The position numbers and the translations under genes were made by a program. Positions 7,039-17,270 of a stretch of 38,716 bases of DNA are shown piece by piece. The notes beneath the pieces were generated by a model, which made no database searches, had not been told where the DNA came from, and was given only the letters and a program-made list of their open reading frames with translations. The stretch is taken from assembly GCA_913009755.1 (NCBI GenBank), contig CAJVWU010000036.1, forward strand, positions 1-38,716, written 5' to 3'. This DNA is from an uncultured Bacteroidia bacterium (lineage in GTDB: Bacteria > Bacteroidota > Bacteroidia > Bacteroidales > F082). The number at the start of each line of letters is the position of its first letter. Positions within the stretch are counted from its first letter, which is position 1.

Positions 7039-10000
7039 ATGCAAGCTTCAACCATTTATAAGCCAAAAAATCACGTCAGAATTGTAACGGCAGCTTCTCT
7101 TTTCGACGGCCACGATGCAGCCATCAATGTCATGCGGCGGATCATTCAGGCCAGTGGGGCCGAGGTGATCCATCTGGGACACAACCGTTCGGTTCACGAG
7201 ATCGTCAATGCAGCCATTCAGGAAGATGCCCAGGCTATTGCGTTGACCTCATATCAGGGTGGGCACATGGAATTCATGACCTACATGTATGATATGCTTA
7301 AAGAAAAAGGTTGCGGCCACATTAAGATTTTTGGCGGCGGCGGCGGAACCATCCTGCCCGATGAAGCAGAAGAATTGCACAATTACGGCATCGCCCGCAT
7401 CTATTCTCCCGATGATGGCATGGAAATGGGCCTGCAGGGCATGATCAACGACCTGATGAAAAAGTCGGATTTTCCTACCGGGAAAAATGTTAAAGTAACA
7501 AAAGAAGATATCCTGAACAAGGATTATGTAGCCATTGCCCGGTTGATATCGGCAGCCGAAAACAACCGCAACCAGGTGAAATCATTATTGAATGAGTTGG
7601 AAGAAACAGCAAAAAACATAAAGTCACCTGTGCTTGGAATTACCGGTACCGGCGGGTCGGGGAAGTCTTCACTGGTGGATGAGATCGTCAGGCGGTTTGT
7701 CAGGGATTTTCCCGACAAAAGCATTGCCATCATCTCGGTTGACCCTTCAAAACGCAGATCGGGCGGCGCACTGCTGGGCGACCGTATCCGGATGAATTCC
7801 ATTGACACGCCGCAGGTTTATATGCGCTCGCTGGCCACGCGGCAGTCGAACCTTTCCATTTCAAAATATGTAAAAGATGCCGAAACCATTGCCCATGCTG
7901 CCGGTTTCGACCTGATCATCCTCGAAACTTCCGGTATCGGCCAGTCGGATACGTCAATCATTGACCACAGCGATGTTTCGTTGTATGTAATGACCCCCGA
8001 CTACGGTGCGGCAACCCAGCTTGAAAAAATTGATATGCTCGATTTTGCCGATATCATTGCCCTGAACAAGTTTGACAAACGGGGGGCCATGGATGCTTTG
8101 CGCGATGTGCGGAAGCAATATCAGCGCAATCATCACCTCTTTGAAAAACAAGTGGATGAAATGCCGGTTTTCGGCACCACAGCATCCCAGTTTAATGACC
8201 CCGGGGTCAACCATCTTTTTATCAATCTTTTGAAAATTATTAAGGAAAAAACAGGGATTGATTACCTGAAAGATCATCATAAAGAAGGCGAAGTTCCCGA
8301 AAAGATATACATCATCCCCCCGCGGCGGATTCGTTATTTGTCGGAAATTGCAGATACAGTAAGGAATTACAACCAGCGGGCTGAAGAGCAAAGCAGGATT
8401 GCCCAAAAGTTGTACAGCCTGAAACAAACCATTGAAGCACTGAAAGAAGAAGGGGATAAAGAAGGGGTAAAGAAGTTGAAAAAGCTGTATTCGCAGACGG
8501 TATCACAACTTGATCCTGAAAACAAATATCTACTTGAAAACTGGGAAGAAAAAAAGAAAAAATACAGTCGCGATTATTTTACTTTCAAGGTCCGCGATAA
8601 GGAATTGAAAATAAAAACTTATTCCAAATCGCTTTCGCACACGCGGATACCCAAGGTCATTCTTCCACGCTACGAAAGCTGGGGGGAGATATTGAAATGG
8701 AACCTCAAAGAAAATGTCCCCGGCGAGTTTCCGTTTGCTGCCGGTGTTTTCCCGTTTAAACGCGAAGGCGAAGACCCTACAAGGATGTTTGCCGGCGAAG
8801 GGGGCCCCGAACGCACCAACCGGCGTTTTCATTATGTCTCCAGGGGCATGGCTGCCAAAAGGCTGTCAACGGCTTTTGATTCGGTAACACTTTACGGGCA
8901 TGATCCCGGCCGCCGACCTGATATTTACGGAAAGATCGGCAACTCGGGCGTTTCCATCGCCTGCCTTGACGACACCAAAAAGCTCTATTCCGGGTTTAAC
9001 CTGGCCGATCCCATGACCTCTGTTTCCATGACCATCAACGGGCCTGCACCCACCATGGTCGGCTATTTTATGAACACGGCCATTGACCAGCAATGCGAGA
9101 TTTACATCAGACAAAACGGCCTTGAGAAACAGGTGACCCGGAGAATCAATAAGATATATAAGGAAAAAGGAACCAAAAGGCCTTCCTATCAGGGCAAACT
9201 ACCTGAGGGAAATGACGGACTTGGCCTGATGCTGCTGGGCGTTACGGGCGATATGGTTTTACCGGAAGATGTTTATGAAAAAATTAAAAAAGATACCATC
9301 AGCCGCGTTAGGGGCACCATTCAGGCCGATATCCTGAAAGAAGACCAGGCACAAAATACCTGCATCTTTTCCACCGATTTTTCGCTGAAACTGATGGGGG
9401 ACATCCAGGAATATTTTATTGATAATAACGTGCGCAACTTTTACAGTGTTTCCATTTCCGGTTATCACATTGCCGAAGCCGGTGCCAACCCCATCACCCA
9501 ACTGGCTTTTACCCTGTCCAACGGGTTTACTTATGTTGAGTATTACCGTTCGCGCGGGATGGATGTGAGCAAATATGCCCCGAACCTCTCCTTTTTCTTT
9601 TCCAATGGTATTGATCCCGAATATGCCGTTATCGGCAGGGTGGCCCGGTTGATCTGGGCCAAAGCCATGAAACTGAAATACAACGCCGACGAACGATCGC
9701 AAAAACTGAAATACCATATTCAGACTTCCGGGCGGTCGTTGCACGCGCAGGAAATAGGCTTTAATGATATCCGAACCACATTGCAGGCATTGTATGCCAT
9801 TTACGACAATTGCAACTCATTGCACACCAATGCTTATGATGAAGCCATCACTACTCCTACCGAGGAATCGGTAAGGCGGGCCATTGCCATTCAACTGATC
9901 ATCAACCATGAACTGGGAATGGCAAAAAACCAGAACCCGCTGCAGGGATCATTCATCATTGAAGAACTGACCGACCTGGTGGAAGAGGCCGTGATGACGG

Positions 10001-10410
10001 AGTTTGACCGTCTGACGGAAAGGGGCGGTGTGCTCGGTGCTATGGAATCCATGTACCAGCGTAGTAAAATACAGGAAGAATCGCTGCATTACGAAAGCCT
10101 GAAACATTCGGGAGAAATGCCCATCATCGGTGTCAATACCTTCCTCGGTAGTGAAGGTTCAAAGACCGTTATCCCCGGCGAGGTGATCAGGGCTACAAAA
10201 ACGGAAAAAGAATACCAGATAAACATGCTGGAACAATTACATGCCACCTGGCAAAAAGAAACCGGGGAGCAGTTAAAGATGTTACAACAGGCGGCCGTTT
10301 CGAACCATAACATTTTCAACGCCCTGATGGAAGCCTCAAAATATGCCTCCATCGGCCAGATTACCAATGCGCTTTTTAAAGTGGGCGGGCAATACAGGAG
10401 GAATATGTAA
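7039..10410 (+). CDS. icmF: Fused isobutyryl-CoA mutase IcmF
   Basis: Adenosylcobalamin-dependent mutase that interconverts isobutyryl-CoA and n-butyryl-CoA; known IcmFs also act weakly on isovaleryl/pivalyl-CoA. It has 1123 aa from the ATG at 7039, the usual length. The order is a B12-binding domain (LFDGHDAAI, lower-ligand His25), a MeaI-type G-protein chaperone (P-loop [12 protein letters not shown] at 200-211, [19 protein letters not shown] at 343-346), a linker, and the mutase barrel. Phe571 (GVFPFK) and Gln772 (DQAQNTCIF) occupy the positions where methylmalonyl-CoA mutase has Tyr and Arg. That fixes the substrate class as the uncharged isobutyryl type. It agrees with the butyrate kinase downstream and the branched-chain acyl-CoA genes later in the window. 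The gene is intact. Confidence 0.93.
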   Translation: MQASTIYKPKNHVRIVTAASLFDGHDAAINVMRRIIQASGAEVIHLGHNRSVHEIVNAAIQEDAQAIALTSYQGGHMEFMTYMYDMLKEKGCGHIKIFGGGGGTILPDEAEELHNYGIARIYSPDDGMEMGLQGMINDLMKKSDFPTGKNVKVTKEDILNKDYVAIARLISAAENNRNQVKSLLNELEETAKNIKSPVLGITGTGGSGKSSLVDEIVRRFVRDFPDKSIAIISVDPSKRRSGGALLGDRIRMNSIDTPQVYMRSLATRQSNLSISKYVKDAETIAHAAGFDLIILETSGIGQSDTSIIDHSDVSLYVMTPDYGAATQLEKIDMLDFADIIALNKFDKRGAMDALRDVRKQYQRNHHLFEKQVDEMPVFGTTASQFNDPGVNHLFINLLKIIKEKTGIDYLKDHHKEGEVPEKIYIIPPRRIRYLSEIADTVRNYNQRAEEQSRIAQKLYSLKQTIEALKEEGDKEGVKKLKKLYSQTVSQLDPENKYLLENWEEKKKKYSRDYFTFKVRDKELKIKTYSKSLSHTRIPKVILPRYESWGEILKWNLKENVPGEFPFAAGVFPFKREGEDPTRMFAGEGGPERTNRRFHYVSRGMAAKRLSTAFDSVTLYGHDPGRRPDIYGKIGNSGVSIACLDDTKKLYSGFNLADPMTSVSMTINGPAPTMVGYFMNTAIDQQCEIYIRQNGLEKQVTRRINKIYKEKGTKRPSYQGKLPEGNDGLGLMLLGVTGDMVLPEDVYEKIKKDTISRVRGTIQADILKEDQAQNTCIFSTDFSLKLMGDIQEYFIDNNVRNFYSVSISGYHIAEAGANPITQLAFTLSNGFTYVEYYRSRGMDVSKYAPNLSFFFSNGIDPEYAVIGRVARLIWAKAMKLKYNADERSQKLKYHIQTSGRSLHAQEIGFNDIRTTLQALYAIYDNCNSLHTNAYDEAITTPTEESVRRAIAIQLIINHELGMAKNQNPLQGSFIIEELTDLVEEAVMTEFDRLTERGGVLGAMESMYQRSKIQEESLHYESLKHSGEMPIIGVNTFLGSEGSKTVIPGEVIRATKTEKEYQINMLEQLHATWQKETGEQLKMLQQAAVSNHNIFNALMEASKYASIGQITNALFKVGGQYRRNM

Positions 10411-10428
10411 TTTATTTCTGTAATCCTC

Positions 10429-11170
10429 GTCCTCGTTTGCAACGAGGACGGTTCTATTCATGCATTTGCAATGCACACAATCTGTCCTATTTGATGTAAC
10501 TCAAAAACCGCATTAAAAATGCTGATATAAATATGTCCCCGTTGCAAACGAGGACAAGTTTCAGTTTTCACTTCATATCTTGTCCTCGTTTGCAACGAGG
10601 ACGGTTCTATTCACGCATTTGCAATGCACACAATCTGTCCTATTTGATGTAACTCAAAAACCGCATTAAAAATGCCAACATAAATATGTCCCCGTTGTAA
10701 ACGAGGACAAGTTTCAGTTTTCACTTCATATCTCGTCCTCGTTTGCAACGAGGACGGTTCTATTCACGCATTTGCAATGCACACAATCTGTCCTATTTGA
10801 TGCAACAATAAAACTGCATTAAAAATGCTGACATAAATATGTCCTCGTTACAAACGAGGACAAGTTTCAGTTTTCACTTCATATCTCGTCCTCGTTTGCA
10901 ACGAGGACGGTTCTATTCACGCATTTGCAATGCACACAATCTGTCCTATTTGATGCAACTATAAAACCGCATTAAAAATGCTGATATAAATATGTCCTCG
11001 TTGCAAACGAGGACAAGTTTTGAGTTTTTTTATTTCATATCTCGTCCTCGTTTGCAACGAGGACGGTTCTATTCACGCATTTGCAATGCACACAATCTGT
11101 CCTATTTGATGCAACAATAAAACTGCATTAAAAATGCCAACATAAATATGTCCTCGTTGCAAACGAGGAC
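10429..11170. repeat. Array of five REP/REPIN-like palindromic units (locus 1)
   Basis: Five near-identical 127-base units lie at 10429-10555, 10582-10708, 10735-10861, 10888-11014 and 11044-11170, separated by 26-29 bases of conserved AAGTTT-rich spacer. Each begins with a near-perfect hairpin GTCCTCGTT-TGC-AACGAGGAC and ends with its reverse complement GTCCTCGTT-GCA-AACGAGGAC. Inside are two smaller hairpins, GCATTTGCAATGC and GCATTAAAAATGC. The same family flanks the RAYT gene at 21733-22290. Small changes in the end hairpins (for example GTCCCC in units 1 and 2) show the copies are drifting. Frames that run through them are not genes. Confidence 0.9.
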
Positions 11171-11278
11171 AAGTTTTGAGTTTTTTTATTTCTTTTTACG
11201 TGTTAACATATATTTCCTTAATTTTAAACCGTAAAAATTTAACCCATGACAACCTGTAATATTCTCATCGTTTATCCC
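11171..11278 (+). repeat. Duplicated leader segment, copy A (buk promoter and first 11 codons)
   Basis: This 108-base stretch follows the last repeat unit and contains the buk leader and codons 1-11. It is repeated at 22867-22975, also directly after a repeat unit, with about 85% identity by eye. The last 25 bases are identical. The similarity stops abruptly after the codon for Pro11. Confidence 0.85.
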
Positions 11279-12322
11279 GAATTGTATAAAACCAAGGTGG
11301 CTGTATTGAAGAATGTGGAGCCTGTTTTTTTGAAAAGTATCAACCATGACCCGAAAGAACTGGAAAAATTCAGCGACCCTTACGATCAAAAACATTTCCG
11401 GCTGAATGCTTTACTGGAAGAATTGAAAAGCAATAGTCTTCACATCGAAAACATACAGATTGTCATGGGGCGCAGCGGGTTGGTCAAACCTGTTGACGAA
11501 GGGGTTTATGAGATCAACGACAAAATGGTGGATGACCTGAAACATAATCTTTCCGGTTTTCATGTAACCAACCTGGGTGGGCTGATCGCTTACGACCTGG
11601 CCTTAAAAATTGGGAAAAAAGCTTACATCGCCAATCCCGTAGTGGTAGACGAGCTCTCGGATGTCGCCCGTTTTACCGGCCATCCGCTGTTTGAGAAAAA
11701 ATCCATCTTCCACGCCCTGAACCACAAATACGTTACCTACAAATATTCCAAAGCCGTGAACAAGCGGTATGAAGACCTGAACCTGATTGTTTGCCACATC
11801 GGCAGGGGAGGGGTATCGGTAGGTGCCCACGAAAAAGGAAGGGTTGTGGATGTCAATCAGGCGTATGACGGGGGCGGGCCTTTTGGCATTACGCGAACAG
11901 GTACCCTGCCCATGGGCCCGTTGGTTGAAATGTGTTACGACGGAAAACATACCAAAGAAGAAATACTGGAGATGATCACCGAAAAAGGCGGTTATTATGC
12001 TTACCTGGGCACCAAAAACCTGAACGAGATCAATAAAATGATTGCCGAAGGCGACGAAACGGCCAAAATGGTTTCTTACGCTTTATCGTACCAGGTTTCA
12101 AAAGAAATTGCCTCGCATGTGGCCACGCTGAAGGGGGTGGTGGATGCCGTCATCCTTACCGGCGTAATTTTCGACAGCAGCCGTTTTCTGGAAAACGTGA
12201 AAATGCGCATCGGACACATTGCCCCCATTGCCCTTTACCCGACGGTAAACGACATGGAAGCCCTGGCTTTTTACGGCTATCTTGTGCTTAAAGGTGAAAC
12301 AGAAGTGAAGGAATACAAATAA
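11246..12322 (+). CDS. buk: Butyrate kinase family protein with altered N-terminal phosphate motif
   Basis: 358 aa of the acetate/butyrate kinase (ASKHA) family, normally converting butyryl- or isobutyryl-phosphate plus ADP to the acid plus ATP. Length and the main conserved blocks fit: MGRSGL (Arg76), CHIGRGGVSVGAH (His184), DGGGPFGITRTGTLP (Arg217), NDMEAL (Glu338). Two active-site regions differ. The usual INPGSTSTK phosphate loop at the N-terminus reads IVYPELYKTK, losing the Asn and the Gly/Ser/Thr residues. LTGGI reads LTGVI (Val307). Activity may therefore be lost or changed. No phosphotransbutyrylase gene is adjacent. The neighbouring icmF suggests use of isobutyryl or butyryl intermediates. 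The leader and first 11 codons are duplicated at 22867-22975. Confidence 0.82.
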   Translation: MTTCNILIVYPELYKTKVAVLKNVEPVFLKSINHDPKELEKFSDPYDQKHFRLNALLEELKSNSLHIENIQIVMGRSGLVKPVDEGVYEINDKMVDDLKHNLSGFHVTNLGGLIAYDLALKIGKKAYIANPVVVDELSDVARFTGHPLFEKKSIFHALNHKYVTYKYSKAVNKRYEDLNLIVCHIGRGGVSVGAHEKGRVVDVNQAYDGGGPFGITRTGTLPMGPLVEMCYDGKHTKEEILEMITEKGGYYAYLGTKNLNEINKMIAEGDETAKMVSYALSYQVSKEIASHVATLKGVVDAVILTGVIFDSSRFLENVKMRIGHIAPIALYPTVNDMEALAFYGYLVLKGETEVKEYK

Positions 12323-12450
12323 TGTTTCAGATTGTTGTACGCAACTAAAACTCATTTTAGCAAAACCCGTTTTGATTTAAATATTAATTTCATTTTTGAA
12401 ATCAGGGATAATCGTTACTTTTATTACATATTTAGAGATACCCATACAGG

Positions 12451-14043
12451 ATGATGAATAAGCGTTTTTTTGTCTTTCGAAACACAACTGTTGAGCCCTT
12501 GTTTAATGATATACAGGACTGTTCTTTCAGTGGTTACAACGACATTGAATTCCCCGAAGGATGTGAATATTACGTATGGTTTTACCTGTTGCCGTTTATC
12601 TCTGATAAAAATTTATTAACAGATGAAGTAAGTTTTATCAAATCCAAAGTTGATTTTATTGTTGAAAAAATACCGAAGGAGGTTCAGTTAATTTGTTTTA
12701 CACTTGAAGACCTGTTTCCTTTTAATTTCTACGAAGAAAATGCTGCTTTGCAAAAAGAGATTTTCCGGTACAACGACCACCTTTATCAGTTGGCAAAAGA
12801 ACACAAGAATTTAAAGGTCCTCCGTTTTGAGAATTTTGTATCCAGGTATTCCAGGTCGGAATTAATTGACTGGCGGCATTATTACCTGTCGCTTGTTTCG
12901 ATAAACCCCAAGCTGAGTTCAGCATTTCAACAATGGTTTTTAAAGAAAATTGATGCCCTGAATGCTGTTCGCAAAAAGTGCCTGGTACTCGACCTTGACA
13001 ATACACTGTGGGGCGGCATTTTAGGTGAGGATGGTGTGGAAGGAATACAAATCGGGAATACTTATCCCGGAAACTGTTATTCGGACCTGCAAAGTTTTAT
13101 CATCGGGATGAAAAAAACCGGTGTGATTCTAACCATTTGCAGCAAAAACAATGAGGGTGATGTGCAGGAAGTCTTCCGGCGGAGGAAAGAAATGAAATTA
13201 AAAAGGGAAGACTTTTCTTGTATAAAGATTAACTGGGACGATAAGCCGGACAACATCATGAAAATTGCGCAGGAGTTGAATATCGGGTTGGACAGTATGG
13301 TTTTTTTAGATGATAATCCTGCCGAACGTGAGATGGTCAGCAAAATGATCCCGGAAATAACGACCCCTGACTTTCCGGAAAAGCCCTATTTATTCCGCGA
13401 CTTTCTGAACACCCTTTATCACGATTACTTCCAGATTTACAGCCTGACCCAAGAGGACAGACAAAAAACGGAACTGTATGCAAAAAATACCTTACGAAAA
13501 AAGGAGCAGGCGAAATACAAATCGAAAGAAGATTTCATAAAGGAGTTGGGCATTACGCTGGAAATCAGAGAGGCAGAAGAAATAAACATACCCCGCATCG
13601 CCCAGATGACCCAAAAAACCAACCAGTTTAACCTGACCACAAAACGCTATTCCGAATCGGATATCAAAAACAGGCTGCAAAAAGGTTACCGGATTTGGTA
13701 TGCCTCGGTGAAAGACAAATTCGGCGACCATGGAATCACTGCACTTGCCATTGTGAAACAAGAAGGGGAAAAAGCTGAAATTGACAGTTTCCTGTTAAGC
13801 TGCCGCATTTTGGGATACGGGATTGAAGAGGTATTTTTAAAAACTGTCTTGAACCGTTTGCTTGATAATGGGATAAATGAAGTTAACGCTGTTTTGATAC
13901 CAACATTAAAGAATGGGCAGGTAGAGTTATTCGCTGAGAAAAATGGTTTTAGTTTGATTTCTAAAAGTAAAACAGGAATAAAATATTATGTATTTAAGCT
14001 TACTGAAAAACAAAAGATCAACGATTCTTATAAAATCATTTGA
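12451..14043 (+). CDS. FkbH-like HAD-IIIC / GNAT protein
   Basis: 530 aa. The N-terminal alpha/beta region (1-170) resembles the domain seen in FkbH proteins. The HAD domain has LVLDLDNTLWGG (Asp181, Asp183), TICSKNN (Ser/Lys motif near 229-232) and VFLDDNPAERE (Asp287, Asp288). The C-terminal GNAT-like domain (about 370-525) has DHGITALAIV and SFLLSCRILGYGIE. In polyketide pathways FkbH moves a glyceryl group from 1,3-bisphosphoglycerate onto an acyl carrier protein; relatives in surface-polysaccharide loci load other small acyl groups. Its expected partner, an ACP, is at 18864, separated by a block of minus-strand secreted-protein genes. ATG at 12451 or 12454 are both possible. Cytoplasmic and intact. 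Confidence 0.85.
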   Translation: MMNKRFFVFRNTTVEPLFNDIQDCSFSGYNDIEFPEGCEYYVWFYLLPFISDKNLLTDEVSFIKSKVDFIVEKIPKEVQLICFTLEDLFPFNFYEENAALQKEIFRYNDHLYQLAKEHKNLKVLRFENFVSRYSRSELIDWRHYYLSLVSINPKLSSAFQQWFLKKIDALNAVRKKCLVLDLDNTLWGGILGEDGVEGIQIGNTYPGNCYSDLQSFIIGMKKTGVILTICSKNNEGDVQEVFRRRKEMKLKREDFSCIKINWDDKPDNIMKIAQELNIGLDSMVFLDDNPAEREMVSKMIPEITTPDFPEKPYLFRDFLNTLYHDYFQIYSLTQEDRQKTELYAKNTLRKKEQAKYKSKEDFIKELGITLEIREAEEINIPRIAQMTQKTNQFNLTTKRYSESDIKNRLQKGYRIWYASVKDKFGDHGITALAIVKQEGEKAEIDSFLLSCRILGYGIEEVFLKTVLNRLLDNGINEVNAVLIPTLKNGQVELFAEKNGFSLISKSKTGIKYYVFKLTEKQKINDSYKII

Positions 14044-14217
14044 GGAACAAACTAACTTAGTCCAAGATTACCAACACTTTTTTAAGGGTTATTGGTAAAC
14101 CCACTCGCAAAAATAAAAACCCCGACTTATCAAAATATAGGTTGATAAATACAAACTCTTTAATTTAGCGAATGGGTCAAATAAATTAAGATTTATATCT
14201 TATAACAAGTCTTGATA

Positions 14218-15210
14218 CTACCCACCAAACCGATTGGAAACATCTTTGTACAAAGATTTGATATATTCCTTTTCAATATAAAACCGGTATGATTTTGCTT
14301 CAACTTTATTTTCACAATTATTGTCAGGCTCTGAATAATCTAAAAGTTTAAACGACCAGACCGAAGAATCTTTGAAAGGATTTACAACATCTTTTAGATA
14401 TGCTCCTGATTCACATTCTTTAAGACAAAAATCCATGTCAACAGACTCTGCGCAGTCATATACAAGGTTGGAAATAGCATCAAGTTCATTATTAAAGTTT
14501 TGGTTATTCAACGAGATTAATGCGTCATTCATATTGCACCAATCATAAAAAGTATAAAAACCAACATTTAAAGGATGTTTCCAATAATAAAGAATCTGTG
14601 CCATAGCAATGGCCACACAACCTGATGAACAATGATCACAATCACATCCTGCATGTGCAGGCGCAAGAGCATTAAATCCTGGGCATTCCCCATCATTTGT
14701 AACACTTTGTCCCCATACTGAAGTAGTAAGTGGATTAACAATGGTCAAGCGTGATATAAATGTATTATTGAGTATTTCATTCCAGTTATCAATAGTTGTT
14801 TTATCATCAACTTTATATATTATCGCATCATAAAGCTCATTTTTATAATTATCCATCCATTCAATATATGCTGGTGGTAGTTCCGTATCAGAAAGAGTTT
14901 TACCATTTAAAGAATATGATATAATAGGCTTAGCAGCATAAGTTGCAGATACATTAACATAGCCATCATCTACAAAGTTTACAGTGTAATAGCAGGTTAT
15001 GTTATTCATCTTATGCTCTATAATATCTAGAACTTTCAAAGATTTATTGCTTTTATCAAGACGGATTAAGTTCTCAAAAAAATTAACTGCGACTTGTTCT
15101 ATAACCTTTTTGTCAGGTTCACTGGCAACAATTGTTTTATTCACAATAATAAGTGCCAATACGATGATAAGTATTTTGTATTGTATTTTCATTATTATTT
15201 TAAGTGACAT
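14218..15210 (-). CDS. C10-family (streptopain-like) peptidase, C-terminally truncated
   Basis: 330 aa with a signal peptide (internal ATG at 15192 gives MKIQYKILIIVLALIIVNK and may be the real start). Next comes an inhibitory prodomain of the Spi/SpeB type (PIISYSLNGKTL then PPAYIEWMDNY). The catalytic-Cys segment is SSGCVAIAMAQILYYWKHP (Cys198). C10 peptidases also need a His in a GHAWVVDGY-like segment followed by a W-rich NWGWGG block; neither is present, because the frame ends at SNRFGG. No continuation was found downstream in any frame. The protein is probably inactive or a remnant. Neighbouring genes on the same strand are also damaged. Secreted if made. Confidence 0.7.
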   Translation of the reverse strand: MSLKIIMKIQYKILIIVLALIIVNKTIVASEPDKKVIEQVAVNFFENLIRLDKSNKSLKVLDIIEHKMNNITCYYTVNFVDDGYVNVSATYAAKPIISYSLNGKTLSDTELPPAYIEWMDNYKNELYDAIIYKVDDKTTIDNWNEILNNTFISRLTIVNPLTTSVWGQSVTNDGECPGFNALAPAHAGCDCDHCSSGCVAIAMAQILYYWKHPLNVGFYTFYDWCNMNDALISLNNQNFNNELDAISNLVYDCAESVDMDFCLKECESGAYLKDVVNPFKDSSVWSFKLLDYSEPDNNCENKVEAKSYRFYIEKEYIKSLYKDVSNRFGG

Positions 15211-15253
15211 GCTTTAAATCATAAAGTTATTAATTGATTGCAGTTGTTGGGCT

Positions 15254-15489
15254 TTATTGGTCAAGTTCTGCTTTCAGGGCATCAATTTCTTTCTTGCAAA
15301 ATCGGGTCCGTAAATAAATTCTAAAAGCCTGTTTGGTCGGGGATGTAATATCCGTTCCACTTTATTAAAACTCGTATAACTTATATTTTGTACGGTGAAT
15401 AACCTCTCATTTACAGGATTGTCAATACGTATCAAAGCATGAGGTTTATAACCCTGATCATAAAAATAATCCCCCCCCCCACCTGGCAA
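15254..15489 (-). pseudogene. RHS-repeat fragment fused to a coiled-coil tail remnant
   Basis: The frame 15489-15274 reads YKPHALIRIDNP, then ISYTSFNKVERI and LEFIYGPDFARK. This matches the spacing of Bacteroidota RHS/YD-repeat proteins (PHAV..., YTxFNK..., F.YGPD..R). Near 15290 the similarity stops, and a different frame continues as KKEIDALKAELDQ and a stop (15254), resembling the coiled-coil end of tail-fibre/S74-like proteins. There is no plausible start codon, and a run of ten C (15471-15480) lies at the 5' edge. This is gene debris from at least two sources. Confidence 0.55.
15471..15480. repeat. Homopolymer C10
   Basis: Ten C on the plus strand at the 5' edge of the RHS fragment. It is likely a slippage site or a sequence-quality risk. 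Confidence 0.8.
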
Positions 15490-15739
15490 GTCTTGTGCAT
15501 CGGCCCTGTGCGTTGCTGACTTGTGTCAGAGCTAAACACTTTTCGTTTCTTAATACTATGGAATTTATATTTACTTCTCATCTTTCAAAAATACAGGTAT
15601 TATTAATTATCAAGATCGGTAATATATGTATGAATATCAAAATGTTCTGCATCGCACAAGAGTCTCTCTTACGCACAAGCCAAGCGGGAAGACTCGCACG
15701 AAGAGGGGAAATTTGTGCCAGAAAGTGAATATTAATTTT

Positions 15740-17260
15740 TTAGTTGATTAACAGTTTACGCACATCAACATGGTCAATATCAAAGAGTTTCAAAAAATAA
15801 ATACCTTTTGGTTGGTCACTTAAATTGATTGATAACTTTTTCTTGTTGTTTAATTTATCACTCAAAATTACTTGACCATTTATACTTATTATCTCATACT
15901 TTTTATAATTTATACCTTCAGCAAAACTAACTTCAAATTTTCCTGTTGATGGATTAGGAAAAATACTAAATAAATATTGATCTCTATCATCAGAAGAGGT
16001 CACCCTTTTGTTTTTTAAACCTAAACCATTATTGAATGCTTCGTGATTGACTGTTTTATGGCTACCCAGGCCACTATAAAAAGTTGATACAACGTAATAA
16101 TTTTTAACTGGTAATTCGCTATTAATTGTTGCCATCGCATACCCATTTTCAGCATAATTTTGAGTAGAATAAACGAGACTATCGCGTGAAGAATCTAAAT
16201 AAATCAATACTTCAAAAAGACTTACATTTTGAACGTTATATACAATTTCTTCACTAAATTGATTCGGCACTACAATTGTAATTTCCGGGGCTTCACCTAT
16301 TTCAGCACTAAAAGTTGATCCTAGTTCTGCATGAAATCCTGGATACAATTCAACTTTATTTCCGGCAGTAAATGAAATATCTGCACCACTATGTATGATA
16401 CATTTTTGATACTCTTTATTGGGATTATCAGGACCATATTGAACAGTATGCCTATCAGCAACAGAACCATATATTTCTTTACTTGCTGTATAGTTAAAGT
16501 TATCACCATTATTAAATTCAGTAAGGTTCCATGTCATAATATCACAACTGTTAAATTTTTTTTGATAATCATTTTCATCGAAGAATAAATCATGAAATCG
16601 CATCTCCATCTTATGGGGGACCCTTGAATCACCTCCAAAATAAAATGTTCTTGCAACATAAGAATCTTGTGATTGTGCTAAAGCGGTATTATCCTCTCTA
16701 ATACCAAGACATTTTACATCATAATTTGGATCATATTCATTGTTTATGATCATGCCAATTACTCTTTCCCCAAGATACATATCAACATTAGCGTTAACAT
16801 CCGGGAAATGTCTTTCATCAATTTTATGAGCAATATACCCGCTACTCTTATGTTCATTATTGTGATAAAACAACGAAAATTCTATTGTATTAGGGTCATC
16901 CCTAAATATCCACCCGAGGTGCATTTTAAATATATTTGCATTGGAATTTCTTATGAATGAAATCCTCCCAATTTTATTCCAGCCATTGGTGCTTTCTAAC
17001 TCATCCTCAGTGTAAGAACAATTAGCATACCTATGTACGCGAAAATTAAATCTCCGATTAGGATAATTGAACCTCGCTGCAATGGGGAATGTAAGTGGAT
17101 TTGAGTTATGTCCATCAAAATAAGGAGGACCATATAGAGGAGGACCATATATAATTTTTTTTACGCCGGGGATAGCACCTGGCCCGCCAGGGTTTACAAA
17201 TTGTGCTTGCAGGCAAATACTTGATATTAAAATTAATAATAATAGATTTATTTTTAACCT
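15740..17260 (-). CDS. Secreted protein with type IX sorting domain; no conventional start codon
   Basis: The frame is open from 17260 to 15740 (about 507 codons), although the first ATG is at 16924. Upstream of that ATG it encodes a clean signal peptide (INLLLLILISSICLQAQF), so the true N-terminus must be near 17260. No ATG, GTG or TTG occurs in frame between the preceding in-frame stop and 16924; only ATT/ATC are available near 17278. The mature part has an unrecognised N-terminal domain with Gly-Pro repeats, a YPGFHAELGSTFSAEI-type beta-helical segment, and a C-terminal type A sorting domain (FSIFPNPSTGKFEVSF, GQVILSD, KGIYFLKL) for secretion by T9SS. It follows the barrel gene at 17271 with slight overlap. 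Function unknown. A mutated start codon or base error is the simplest explanation. Confidence 0.72.
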   Translation of the reverse strand, partial: RLKINLLLLILISSICLQAQFVNPGGPGAIPGVKKIIYGPPLYGPPYFDGHNSNPLTFPIAARFNYPNRRFNFRVHRYANCSYTEDELESTNGWNKIGRISFIRNSNANIFKMHLGWIFRDDPNTIEFSLFYHNNEHKSSGYIAHKIDERHFPDVNANVDMYLGERVIGMIINNEYDPNYDVKCLGIREDNTALAQSQDSYVARTFYFGGDSRVPHKMEMRFHDLFFDENDYQKKFNSCDIMTWNLTEFNNGDNFNYTASKEIYGSVADRHTVQYGPDNPNKEYQKCIIHSGADISFTAGNKVELYPGFHAELGSTFSAEIGEAPEITIVVPNQFSEEIVYNVQNVSLFEVLIYLDSSRDSLVYSTQNYAENGYAMATINSELPVKNYYVVSTFYSGLGSHKTVNHEAFNNGLGLKNKRVTSSDDRDQYLFSIFPNPSTGKFEVSFAEGINYKKYEIISINGQVILSDKLNNKKKLSINLSDQPKGIYFLKLFDIDHVDVRKLLIN

Positions 17261-17270
17261 GGCTCTTTTT

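Noticed and set aside
10429-11170. CRISPR array
   Set aside because: The repeated unit is about 127 bases with internal hairpins, and the stretches between units are nearly identical to each other. CRISPR spacers are unique, and no cas genes are near.
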